DNA of 64,000 bases from Litchfieldia alkalitelluris. Its GTDB lineage: Bacteria > Bacillota > Bacilli > Bacillales > Bacillaceae_L. A program made the translations under genes and the position numbers. Shown one piece after another: positions 7,318-14,705 of the stretch. The first letter of the stretch is position 1. Each line of letters starts with the position of its first letter. The notes under the pieces are model-generated. The model saw only the letters and a list, made by a program, of their open reading frames with translations. It did no database searches and was not told the DNA's origin. The stretch lies in the NCBI RefSeq assembly GCF_002019645.1, contig NZ_KV917374.1:2988696-3052695 (forward strand). Reading direction: 5' to 3'.

Positions 7318-9441
7318 ATGAGTCAGTATTTAGTAAAAGAAGGCGTTAAAAATTTAGTTAAACCCGGAGAAAAGCTGGTTACTACCCATTGTTGTTACTG
7401 TGGAATGCAGTGTGGGATGCATATTCGCGTAAATGAAAAATCAGGGAAAGTTGTCGGTGTTGAGCCACGTTACGACTGGCCTGTTACTAAAGGGAAAATG
7501 TGTCCAAAAGGAGTAACTGCTTATCAAACGGTCGACCATAAAGAAAGAATTCTTAAGCCACTTATCAAGAAGAATGGTAAGTTTGTTGAGTCATCATGGG
7601 AAGAAGCTTTAGATGTTATTGAGTCTAATTATAAAAGGCTCCAAAAGGAATATGGCAAAGATTCACTGTCGGTTTTTGGTGGAGTTTCAATGACGAATGA
7701 AAAGTGCTATCTAGTAGGTAAATACGCGAGGGTTGCACTAGGTACTAAATATATAGACTATAATGGTAGATTCTGTATGAGTTCAGCAGCGGGTGGAGCG
7801 CTAAAAACATTAGGTATCGATAGAGGATCAACGTTACCTTGGACTGAACTTGAGCATTCAGATTGCTTTTTTATTGCAGGATCAAATACAGCTGAATGTC
7901 ATCCAACTAGTATTCAATGGTTCTGGAAAGCAAAGGACAAGGGAGCGAAATTAATTGTTGCCGATCCTAGAGAAACACCAACAGCTAGAGTGGCAGATGT
8001 TCATTTGGACCTTAAACCTGGAACAGATTCTGCCTTAGCAAATGGTATTCTTCATTTATTAATCCGTGAAGGATATGTGGATAATCAATATGTAAGTGAG
8101 CGTTGTAATAACTTTGAAGAACTTAAGGAATCGGTGAAGCATTGGACACCACAATTAACATCAGAGATTACTGGTGTGGATAAAGATAAGATTATTAAGG
8201 CAGCGCATATTTATGGAATGTCTGAAAAATCAGTTGTTATGTTTGCACGTGGTGCTGAGCAACAATCAAAAGGTGTAGATAATGTTTCACTGTATACCTC
8301 AATGGCATTGTTAAGAGGGCAAATTGGGAAATTCGCCTCAGGTGTTGCCACTTTCACCGGACAAGGGAATGGTCAAGGTGGCCGTGAACATGGGCAAAAA
8401 TCTGATTTACTTCCAGGTTATAGAAAAATTACAGATCCTGAAGCTGTTAAGTACATTTCAAGCGTTTGGGGTATCGATCCAAAAGATATGCCAGGACCTG
8501 GTGTTTCAGCATATGAAATGTTTGATGAAATCCAAAACGGGAACATTCGTGCGATGCACGTGATGTGTAGTAATCCTGCTGTGTCAGCTCCAAATGTAGA
8601 ATACATTTGGGAAGGCTTTAAAAAGCTAGATTTCATGGTTGTAAGTGATTTCTTCTTATCAGAAACAGCTGAATTTGCTGATGTTGTTCTCCCAGCAACA
8701 TCGTGGGCTGAAGATGAAGGGACAACAACAAATCTTGAGGGAAGAGTTATACGTATTCGTAAAGTATGTGAGCCACTTGGTGAGTCAAAAACCGATTGGG
8801 AAATTATGTGTGCAATTGCGAAAAGAATGGGGAAAGAACCTCATTTCTCTTATAAAAATGCAAGAGAAATATTTGAAGAGTTCCGGATAGCAACTAAAGG
8901 TGGAAAAGCCGATTATTATGGAATAACGTGGGAACGTATTGATAAAGAGGATGGGGTGTTCTGGCCATGTCCTTCAGAAGATCATCCAGGGACACCAACA
9001 ATGTTTAAAGAAAAATTCGGTACACCAGATGGTAAAGCAAACCTTCCGGCAGTTGCTTGGAAGGAACCTGGGGAAATTCCAAGTAGTAAGTACCCACACA
9101 TTTTAACAACAGGAAGAGTGGTTTTCCACTATTTATCAGGTAGTCAAACTAGACGTGTTGACTTTTTAATGGAGCAATGTCCAGTGCCATATACGGAAAT
9201 GCACCCGGAGCTTGCAAGTCAATATAATCTATCTAACGGAGATAAAGTAAAACTTATCACTCCAAGATCAGAAATGATTTTAGATGTAAAACTAACCAAA
9301 GCAATTAGAAAAGATACAGTCTTTGTACCGTACCATTGGGGGAAAGAGCTTTCTGTAAATAAGCTGACAAACCCAAGCCTAGATCCAACGTCTAGGATGC
9401 CAGAATTTAAAGTGTGCGCTGTGAAAATAGAGAAGGTTTAA
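7318..9441 (+). CDS. molybdopterin oxidoreductase, NapA/NasA-type nitrate reductase catalytic subunit
   Basis: Probable nitrate reductase with bis-MGD molybdenum and one [4Fe-4S] cluster. The cluster motif is C25-x2-C28-x3-C32 with the fourth Cys at 62 (KGKMCPKG). The probable Mo ligand is Cys153 in RFCMSSAAGG, matching the CMSSA of Nas/Nap nitrate reductases rather than the selenocysteine/cysteine site of formate dehydrogenases. The C-terminal dinucleotide-binding domain (LTTGRVVFHYLSGSQTRR, then YHWGKE) is complete. At 707 residues it has no Tat signal, so it is cytoplasmic. Context (Fnr box, quinol-type cytochrome b, ferredoxin, Rieske) suggests respiration rather than assimilation. Selenate or another oxyanion remains possible. 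Confidence 0.85.
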   Translation: MSQYLVKEGVKNLVKPGEKLVTTHCCYCGMQCGMHIRVNEKSGKVVGVEPRYDWPVTKGKMCPKGVTAYQTVDHKERILKPLIKKNGKFVESSWEEALDVIESNYKRLQKEYGKDSLSVFGGVSMTNEKCYLVGKYARVALGTKYIDYNGRFCMSSAAGGALKTLGIDRGSTLPWTELEHSDCFFIAGSNTAECHPTSIQWFWKAKDKGAKLIVADPRETPTARVADVHLDLKPGTDSALANGILHLLIREGYVDNQYVSERCNNFEELKESVKHWTPQLTSEITGVDKDKIIKAAHIYGMSEKSVVMFARGAEQQSKGVDNVSLYTSMALLRGQIGKFASGVATFTGQGNGQGGREHGQKSDLLPGYRKITDPEAVKYISSVWGIDPKDMPGPGVSAYEMFDEIQNGNIRAMHVMCSNPAVSAPNVEYIWEGFKKLDFMVVSDFFLSETAEFADVVLPATSWAEDEGTTTNLEGRVIRIRKVCEPLGESKTDWEIMCAIAKRMGKEPHFSYKNAREIFEEFRIATKGGKADYYGITWERIDKEDGVFWPCPSEDHPGTPTMFKEKFGTPDGKANLPAVAWKEPGEIPSSKYPHILTTGRVVFHYLSGSQTRRVDFLMEQCPVPYTEMHPELASQYNLSNGDKVKLITPRSEMILDVKLTKAIRKDTVFVPYHWGKELSVNKLTNPSLDPTSRMPEFKVCAVKIEKV

Positions 9442-9466
9442 GCTTTAGAAAAGGAGGCGAAACAAC

Positions 9467-10009
9467 ATGAATAAAATAATGTATTTAGAATTTGAGAGAT
9501 GCATTGGTTGTCGTTCTTGTCAGGCAGCGTGCCGCGAGTGTGGAGACCATGATGCAAAGGAACGAAACTATGTTGAATATGTTGATTTTATGGAAAGTAG
9601 ACAAACGTTTCCGATGCTGTGTATGCAGTGCAAAGACCCAGCATGTGCGAGAGTTTGTCCAGCAAATGCAATCCAAATAACAGAAGAGGGTGTTGTTCTT
9701 TCAGCAATGGAAGAAAAATGTATTGGATGCCGTAACTGTACGTTTGGCTGTCCATTTGGAATACCAAAATTCGATTTCGAAGAAAATAAAATGTATAAAT
9801 GTGATATGTGTTATGACCGTTCTAAACATGATATTGCACCAATGTGTGCTTCTGTTTGTCCAAGTGATGCAATTAGGTTTATAGACTTTGACGAGATGCA
9901 GGCATTAAGAAGAAAGAGAACTCAAATGAACCTTGTTGAAGGAAAAAAACCACAAGAAGGTAATAAGTGGCAATATGTTCCAGAGTTCTTTGGTGTATAC
10001 TCTGACTAA
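9467..10009 (+). CDS. four-cluster [4Fe-4S] electron-transfer subunit
   Basis: A 180-residue ferredoxin of the DmsB/NrfC/NapG type that passes electrons to the molybdoenzyme. Four Cys groups fit four [4Fe-4S] clusters: CIGCRSCQAACREC, CMQCKDPACARVCP, CIGCRNCTFGCPFG and CDMCYDRSKHDIAPMCASVCP. No signal peptide, so it is cytoplasmic like its partner. The ribosome site is AAAAGGAGGCG. It lies 25 bases after the catalytic gene and 46 before the Rieske gene. It probably bridges the membrane subunit to the molybdenum enzyme. Confidence 0.9.
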   Translation: MNKIMYLEFERCIGCRSCQAACRECGDHDAKERNYVEYVDFMESRQTFPMLCMQCKDPACARVCPANAIQITEEGVVLSAMEEKCIGCRNCTFGCPFGIPKFDFEENKMYKCDMCYDRSKHDIAPMCASVCPSDAIRFIDFDEMQALRRKRTQMNLVEGKKPQEGNKWQYVPEFFGVYSD

Positions 10010-10055
10010 TTAAAAACCCACTCATGCAAGAAGTACAAAAGAAGGGGGCAGAGTG

Positions 10056-10589
10056 ATGAGTGAGAAAAATAAACTAAGCCGTAATCAGAAAGATACTAGT
10101 GATGATATGGTTAATTTAGTTGATAATATTGATCGACAGAACGATTTGAAATTTAATCGCCGTTCATTTTTAAAAACTGCTGTAGCAGCGTCTGTAACTC
10201 TCGGTGTCGCAACATTACCATTTTCTATCAAAGCGATGTTAAATGATGGAGATGAGGAACCCGTAAAAGTGAAGATCGGCAAACTCTCTGAAGTAGGTAA
10301 GGGAGAATCTATTAATTTTAACTATCCTACTGATCAAGAACCAGCTATCCTTGTTCACACAAAAGAGGGAAACTTAAAGGCGTATAATAATAAGTGTACC
10401 CACCTTCAGTGTCCAGTTTTTTATGAAAAGGAACAAGATGTTCTACTCTGTCCATGTCACCGAGGGTTCTTTGATGTAAATAATGGACACCCTGTGGCAG
10501 GACCACCACAGAGAGAACTACCATTAATTGAGCTCGAGCTCTTAGATGATGTCATCTATGCGGTTGGAAGGAAAATTCGCCATGGCTAA
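10056..10589 (+). CDS. Rieske [2Fe-2S] protein with Tat-type N-terminus
   Basis: The C-terminal domain has both cluster loops of a bc-type Rieske protein: CTHLQC (Cys114, His116, Cys119) and CPCHRG (Cys132, Cys134, His135). Cys119 and Cys134 are positioned for the stabilising disulfide. The usual Ser of CPCHGS is replaced by Arg. The N-terminus has a 34-residue hydrophilic leader, then NRRSFLKTAV, a twin-arginine motif, and one hydrophobic helix. The domain is therefore expected on the outer face, tethered by that helix. GTG at 10053 and ATG at 10056 are both possible; the GGGGG ribosome site favours the ATG. Its coding end overlaps the next gene by 8 bases. Confidence 0.88.
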   Translation: MSEKNKLSRNQKDTSDDMVNLVDNIDRQNDLKFNRRSFLKTAVAASVTLGVATLPFSIKAMLNDGDEEPVKVKIGKLSEVGKGESINFNYPTDQEPAILVHTKEGNLKAYNNKCTHLQCPVFYEKEQDVLLCPCHRGFFDVNNGHPVAGPPQRELPLIELELLDDVIYAVGRKIRHG

Positions 10590-10782
10590 AAAAATGTGTT
10601 GGGTTATTATTTTAGTCACTCTAGCTGTTAATGTAGTGATGTTACATTTTACAATTGAAGCATATTTCGGTTTAGAGTATAATCATGTATTTGGGAATAC
10701 GATTTTCGCTCTGATATCTTCAATCATAGCACTAATTAGTTATTTTTATTGGCGAAGATTAGAATACAGTAATGAAAAGTAG
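10582..10782 (+). CDS. small membrane protein, two transmembrane helices
   Basis: The 66-residue product begins MAKKMCWVIILVTLAVNVVM. It has two hydrophobic helices (about 5-20 and 33-52) and a charged C-terminus. Its ATG lies inside the last codons of the Rieske gene, after a GGAAGGA ribosome site, so translation is probably coupled. The arrangement suggests a minor membrane subunit or assembly factor of the same complex. I know no family for it. A strong terminator follows directly and ends the operon. Confidence 0.7.
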   Translation: MAKKMCWVIILVTLAVNVVMLHFTIEAYFGLEYNHVFGNTIFALISSIIALISYFYWRRLEYSNEK

Positions 10783-10787
10783 ACAGT

Positions 10788-10817
10788 TAACCCACTCTTA
10801 GAAAAGAGTGGGTTTTT
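10788..10817 (+). terminator. terminator of the nitrate-reductase-like operon
   Basis: AACCCACTCTT, four-base loop, AAGAGTGGGTTTTT: a perfect stem followed by a T-run. Confidence 0.9.
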
Positions 10818-10874
10818 AAATTGTATAATTTTTGGAAGGATGTTGAATCTATTTATAGAAGGGTGGGTGAACTA

Positions 10875-11114
10875 ATGAATCATGAATTAGACTTTGATAG
10901 AGATCATAATCATGAGGATTTGTTAGAAAATGAGCCATTAAAGGATTTCCTAAAAAAGACATGTGAAACTGAAACAGAATTAATGAGAACATACATGATT
11001 ACCGCAGAAAGAATTCATGACAATGAAGAATTAAAATTACGACTACGTAATTTTGCCGAAGGAAACGCAAAGCGATCAAGACAATTATTAGATGAAATAA
11101 GTAGATTATCTTAA
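10875..11114 (+). CDS. hypothetical protein, 79 residues, helical
   Basis: ATG at 10875 follows a GGGTGGGTG stretch; a longer frame from a TTG at 10821 lacks a ribosome site. The product is highly charged: an N-terminal Asp/Glu/His-rich part (HELDFDRDHNHE) and two predicted amphipathic helices (ETETELMRTYMITAERIH and LRLRNFAEGNAKRSRQLLDEI). The spacing of Glu and His loosely recalls ferritin-like helices, but this is weak. It lies just after the terminator of the nitrate-reductase operon on the same strand, so a link is possible but unproven. Confidence 0.5.
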   Translation: MNHELDFDRDHNHEDLLENEPLKDFLKKTCETETELMRTYMITAERIHDNEELKLRLRNFAEGNAKRSRQLLDEISRLS

Positions 11115-11140
11115 CGCGGACTCACTCCGCGGAAAGGAAA

Positions 11141-11533
11141 ACGGAAATGTACCGTAGGCCTTCTAAAATGCAATTGCCTGAGTGAAAACAAGAAGCAACT
11201 AGATCATAGACCCTCTATGCTCCAGTTGCTAGAGTGAAAACAAGAACGAAGTGAATCATAGGCTCTCTATGATTTAGTTGACAAGGCGAAAGCAAGGAGG
11301 AAGTGAATCATAGGCTCTCTATGATTTAGTTGCCAAGGCAAAAACAAGGAAGAAGTGAATCATAGGCCTTCTATGATTTAGTTGCCAAAGCGAAAGCAAG
11401 GAGGAAGTAAATCATAGGCCCACTATGATCCAGTCGCTAAGGAAAAAACTAGGCGGAAGTGAACCATAGACCCTCTATGCTCCAGTTGCTGAAGTGACAA
11501 CAAAGCGGAAGCCCTCTATAATTTAGTTGCCCC
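11141..11533 (+). repeat. 52-bp tandem repeat array (array B), seven units plus a partial
   Basis: Units start at 11141, 11193, 11245, 11297, 11349, 11401 and 11453, each exactly 52 bp, with a truncated unit from 11505. The middle units carry a dyad AATCATAG, five-base loop, CTATGATT, then TTAGTTGCCAAGGCGAAAGC and GGAGGAAGTG. The first and last units are more diverged. Units are contiguous with no spacers. The array fills the gap downstream of the nitrate-reductase region and abuts a boundary module of the dispersed repeat at about 11555. Confidence 0.9.
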
Positions 11534-11549
11534 AAATGTATCTCCTTAC

Positions 11550-11730
11550 TTCTTTATGGTGCGAATATTTATTAACATGAGGTATACCCCAAAAAACAGC
11601 CTGCGGGTTCTAGCGGTCTCGTGAGTCCCGCAGGAGCTCAGGAAGCGACGAAAAGGCTTACGGGCCGGCTCGCGAAAAGCGAGTGGAACTCACCAACCTA
11701 AGTTATTTTTCAGGGTAATAGTAATTCCAA
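11550..11730 (-). repeat. dispersed intergenic repeat, GC-rich unit inverted
   Basis: A boundary module (ATGGTGCGAATATTTATTAA, about 11555-11600) is followed by the GC-rich unit in reverse orientation. Signatures are CTAGCGGTCTCGTGAG, CCCGCAGGAGC, GCGAGTGGAACTCACC and AGTTATTTTTCAGGGTA at the end. It sits between array B and the convergent hypothetical gene at 11774. Confidence 0.8.
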
Positions 11731-11773
11731 TTTGAAACCAGTCTTGCTATGTTTAATTTAAAATGCTCTTACT

Positions 11774-12319
11774 TTACCATCTATCTGTAGGTACAATCGT
11801 AAGCTGACTACCTGTAAACGTTCTTTCACCTAATGTTGTAATAAGAGTACATCTATTAAAAGTGATTAAACTAGAAGAACAAACCTCAAACGTATAATCT
11901 ATAAGAAGACCAGAACCAAGCTCTTGTTCTTGATTATTTTTAACGATAACTTTATTGCCCTCTAGCGTTTTAAATTTTGCTTCGTTTATAAAAAATACCC
12001 ATGAACTCCAATTAGTATAAATATATGCATGAGTACCATCTTGTAAATAGCCTAATAAGCTATTTTTATCATCAATATAAGCCTCATTAATAGAGAGAAT
12101 ACGATTAATTACTTTATTTATGATTGAAAATTCGTCAAACGATAAATTACCTGAAAATGAAACGAAAACCTCATTATGTTTTATTGTTAGAGTTGAAATT
12201 TCTTTGTTTTTATAGAGAATAATTATTTTGTTTCCATGATGTTTCAGGTTGTCTTTATCGAGAGATAGTAAGCTAAGAGGCTCGATTTCTTTTTCGTATT
12301 TTATTAACGCTGATAACAT
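11774..12319 (-). CDS. hypothetical protein, 181 residues
   Basis: A complete frame from ATG 12319 after an AAAAGGGGTG ribosome site. No signal peptide, membrane segment or metal motif is visible. Sequence is mixed alpha/beta with many short hydrophobic strands (KIIILYKNKEISTLTI, HAYIYTNWSSWVFFINEAKF). I do not recognise a family. The gene is isolated between two copies of the dispersed repeat. Codon use looks like the neighbours, so recent transfer is not indicated. Confidence 0.65.
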   Translation of the reverse strand: MLSALIKYEKEIEPLSLLSLDKDNLKHHGNKIIILYKNKEISTLTIKHNEVFVSFSGNLSFDEFSIINKVINRILSINEAYIDDKNSLLGYLQDGTHAYIYTNWSSWVFFINEAKFKTLEGNKVIVKNNQEQELGSGLLIDYTFEVCSSSLITFNRCTLITTLGERTFTGSQLTIVPTDRW

Positions 12320-12454
12320 TCAAACACCCCTTTTTTAATAATTTTATCAATAAATTAGAGTGGAGATAGTGAGTTATCTCACATTAAAGAATTCTTATAC
12401 ATTAATTATAGAATCTTTGCCGATGATAAGGTTAGACAATCACGCTAAAAAGAT

Positions 12455-12625
12455 TATATAGCACCATGAAGTATGAAAAATGTCTTCCATAGTTTAACGT
12501 AAGACCCCACAAGGAACCAAAACGACGAGGAAGAGGCTCATGGACCATCGCGCGGTATTCCGTGAATGGATCGCAGCTCATGGAACTCCACTACCCCAGT
12601 AATTTTCAGGATAGAAATCTTAGAT
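12455..12625 (-). repeat. degenerate copy of the dispersed intergenic repeat
   Basis: Most of the gap between the hypothetical gene at 11774 and the glycosylase gene is a worn, inverted copy. Recognisable parts are CACCATGAAGTATGAAAAA, GACCCCACAAGGA, GACGAGGAAGAGGCTCATGG, ATGGATCGCAGCTCATGGAA and AGTAATTTTCAGGATAG. Confidence 0.7.
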
Positions 12626-12638
12626 AGGAGATGATATA

Positions 12639-13448
12639 GTGCCAGAGTTACCCGAGATGGAAACTTATCGAAACCTACTTAGTGAAAGAATTATTAATCA
12701 AGAAATAACATCTGTTGTTATAAATAGAGAGAAATCAATTAACGTGTCAGTAGATTTATTTGCAACAACCCTACTTGCAAACAAAGTTATCAGCATTGAA
12801 CGGAGAGGAAAATACCTATTATTCAATTTGGAAAATGAGAAATGTTTATTACTTCATCTCATGTTAGGCGGTTTAATGTATTTTGGGACTAGTGAAGACC
12901 AACCAGACAGATCAAAGCAAATCATTATCTCTTTTTCAAAAAGTAATCTTTATTTTATCGGACTTCGTCTAGGTTTTTTACACCTATTTTCAAAAGATGA
13001 TGCTGAACAAGAACTAAGTAAGCTAGGACCTAATCCTTTATCACCTGATTTCACCTTTGAATCTTTTGAGAAATTAATTCATAAACGAAAGGGAATTCTA
13101 AAAACAACTCTGCCCAATCAATCATTTTTAGCCGGTATTGGGAATTGTTATTCTGATGAAATTTGTTTTGAAGCCAAGCTATTGCCAACAAGAAAACTAA
13201 ATGAACTAAATAATCAGGAAAGGGAAAATTTATTTTCAGCAATCAAATCAGTGTTAGTCTTTGCCATTAAATCAGGCGGCTATATTGAGATGCCGCTTTA
13301 TAAGGATGATACACTAACGGGCGGTTATAATAATCGTTGTAAGGTTTATGATCGAGATAATGAGAATTGTCTTCGTTGTGGATCAAAACTAGAGAAAAAA
13401 GTAATATCATCAAGAAAGACATATTTTTGTCCAAGTTGTCAAAAATAA
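12639..13448 (+). CDS. Fpg/Nei family DNA glycosylase (divergent paralogue)
   Basis: Base-excision repair glycosylase/AP lyase. The mature N-terminus PELPEMETY supplies the catalytic Pro2 and Glu3; Lys58 in RRGKYLLF matches the conserved lysine. A helix-two-turn-helix segment (FLAGIGNCYSDEICFEAKLLP) and a C-terminal zinc finger with CLRC and CPSC are present. The canonical MutM segment ending VRKFG is replaced by LRLGFLHLF, so substrate choice may differ from true MutM; database pipelines often call such proteins endonuclease VIII. Start GTG after TAGGAGATGATATA. 269 residues, normal length. Not next to polA as the main mutM usually is. Confidence 0.88.
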   Translation: MPELPEMETYRNLLSERIINQEITSVVINREKSINVSVDLFATTLLANKVISIERRGKYLLFNLENEKCLLLHLMLGGLMYFGTSEDQPDRSKQIIISFSKSNLYFIGLRLGFLHLFSKDDAEQELSKLGPNPLSPDFTFESFEKLIHKRKGILKTTLPNQSFLAGIGNCYSDEICFEAKLLPTRKLNELNNQERENLFSAIKSVLVFAIKSGGYIEMPLYKDDTLTGGYNNRCKVYDRDNENCLRCGSKLEKKVISSRKTYFCPSCQK

Positions 13449-13524
13449 AATTGTCATAAAGGCTTGCTTATTACTTCGGTTTTTTCTAATATTAAAATGA
13501 AGACAATAGAAAGGAGGAATTAAT

Positions 13525-13791
13525 GTGGCAGAAAGAACATTTAAGATAACTAGTGATTCTGGTTTACACGCAAGACCAGCAACAATGTTAGTAAATAAAG
13601 CAGGACAATTCCAATCTGATATTTCACTTTCATTTAATGGTAGATCTGTTAATTTAAAGTCAATTATGGGTGTAATGTCGTTAGGAGTTCCTAAGGGATC
13701 TGAGATTTTAGTAACAGCTGAAGGAAATGATGCTGAAGAGGCATTAACGGCAATAGAAGGTGTATTAAAGTCCGAGGGTCTTGGAGAGTAA
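13525..13791 (+). CDS. ptsH: phosphocarrier protein HPr
   Basis: Phosphotransferase-system carrier of 88 residues. His15 in SGLHARPAT is the site phosphorylated by enzyme I, and Ser46 in [10 protein letters not shown] is the HPr kinase site used in catabolite control. The C-terminus KSEGLGE matches Bacillus HPr as I remember it. It is not Crh, which has Gln at position 15. The GTG start follows AAAGGAGGAATTAAT. Unlike the usual ptsH-ptsI operon, no enzyme I gene follows; a terminator comes next. A second ptsH elsewhere in the genome is possible. Confidence 0.92.
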   Translation: MAERTFKITSDSGLHARPATMLVNKAGQFQSDISLSFNGRSVNLKSIMGVMSLGVPKGSEILVTAEGNDAEEALTAIEGVLKSEGLGE

Positions 13792-13831
13792 TCTTCTGAT
13801 CGTTACAATCGAATAATACATACAAGATGTT

Positions 13832-13900
13832 AAAAAGGGATGACCGTCTTTAACCTACTATAAGTTATAAAGTAGGGTTAAATGATTGTCAGCCCTTTCG
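13832..13900 (+). terminator. terminator after ptsH
   Basis: AAAGGGATGAC pairs with GTCAGCCCTTT, with an inner TTAACCTACT/AGTAGGGTTAA stem. Stem arms on both sides are A/T-flanked, so it may also serve the convergent gene at 13931. Confidence 0.8.
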
Positions 13901-13930
13901 TTTATCTAGAGTATATTGTGTATGTAATTC

Positions 13931-14161
13931 TTATGCTGTATCACCTTGTTGTTCAACTATGTCATTCACACTTACAAGGGCTCCTGTCCGAATTAATGAT
14001 AAGAATTGTAACTTTGGAAATACGCCCCAGCTTCTTGCATCTTCCATTTCTATTCTTACTGTGGAATCATTAAAATCAACAATTTTTAATGTTTTTGCAT
14101 TACAAAAATTTGGTATAAACTTTTTTGTGAGTTTAAATTCCATATTCTTAGTAAGTTCCAT
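13931..14161 (-). CDS. hypothetical protein, 76 residues
   Basis: ATG at 14161 follows GGAGGTGTTTTCCC, a strong ribosome site. The product begins MELTKNMEFKLTKKFIPNF and includes STVRIEMEDARSWGVFPKL, which looks like a small beta-rich domain. No signal peptide, membrane segment or Cys pair. No family recognised. A plus-strand frame also spans this stretch but lacks a ribosome site, so I prefer the minus-strand gene. Confidence 0.6.
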   Translation of the reverse strand: MELTKNMEFKLTKKFIPNFCNAKTLKIVDFNDSTVRIEMEDARSWGVFPKLQFLSLIRTGALVSVNDIVEQQGDTA

Positions 14162-14338
14162 AGGGAAAACACCTCCAATTTCTAATAATTACCTTTAATT
14201 TCTCCTTAGAAAAGAAAATTATACCAGTTGTTATAAAGTTAAATAATTATATATTTGCTTGGATGAAGTTGTTTTGATGGAAGTTTTATTAAAATAAATA
14301 TAAAATTAGTAATACAACAATTGTTTGGAGGATTTAAG

Positions 14339-14683
14339 TTGAAGACAATTACCGTTGAAGATGTACAAAAGAAACTAAATGAATTAGTAAACACTGAATT
14401 ATACTTACATTTAGAAACAACGAATGGAGCATATGCTGCTCATAACGATGCAACGAAGATGAATGTTGGTGCATATATTCGAAATGCTCTTATTTCATTT
14501 TCCTTGGGTAAGATTACTGGCGCTGGTCCTTATAGAGTTGGTTTGAAGACAAGCCTAGGCTGGATTTATGCCGAAGGGCTCACTGATTATCATATTGACG
14601 AGCATGACCGTCTTCTTCTTGCAGGTCATGATACTGAAGGTCGATTAGCTGTAGCATTTCAATTAAGTAAAAACCCTTTTTAA
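14339..14683 (+). CDS. yojF: YojF family protein (DUF1806)
   Basis: The 114-residue product matches, from memory, the YojF family always found next to the bacillithiol deacetylase gene in Bacillus. Features include MKTITVEDVQKKLNEL, HNDATKMNVGAYIRN and GLTDYHIDEHDRLLLAGHD. The start is TTG at 14339 after TTTGGAGGATTTAAG; an apparent earlier TTG at 14321 lies upstream of the ribosome site and is not used. Its role is unknown, but the constant pairing with bshB2 (22 bases downstream) suggests a part in bacillithiol metabolism. Confidence 0.88.
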   Translation: MKTITVEDVQKKLNELVNTELYLHLETTNGAYAAHNDATKMNVGAYIRNALISFSLGKITGAGPYRVGLKTSLGWIYAEGLTDYHIDEHDRLLLAGHDTEGRLAVAFQLSKNPF

Positions 14684-14705
14684 GTGGGAAAAAGGAGAAT
14701 GAGTA

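Noticed and set aside
7318-9441. Formate dehydrogenase for the Mo enzyme
   Set aside because: The Mo-ligand region reads CMSSA as in Nas/Nap nitrate reductases, and the partners and Fnr box fit nitrate or oxyanion reduction better.
11141-11533. CRISPR array
   Set aside because: Units are contiguous 52-mers with changes spread over the whole unit; there are no unique spacers and no cas genes.
13882-14198. Plus-strand frames opposite the 76-residue hypothetical gene
   Set aside because: They lack ribosome sites, while the minus-strand gene has GGAGGTG at good distance.
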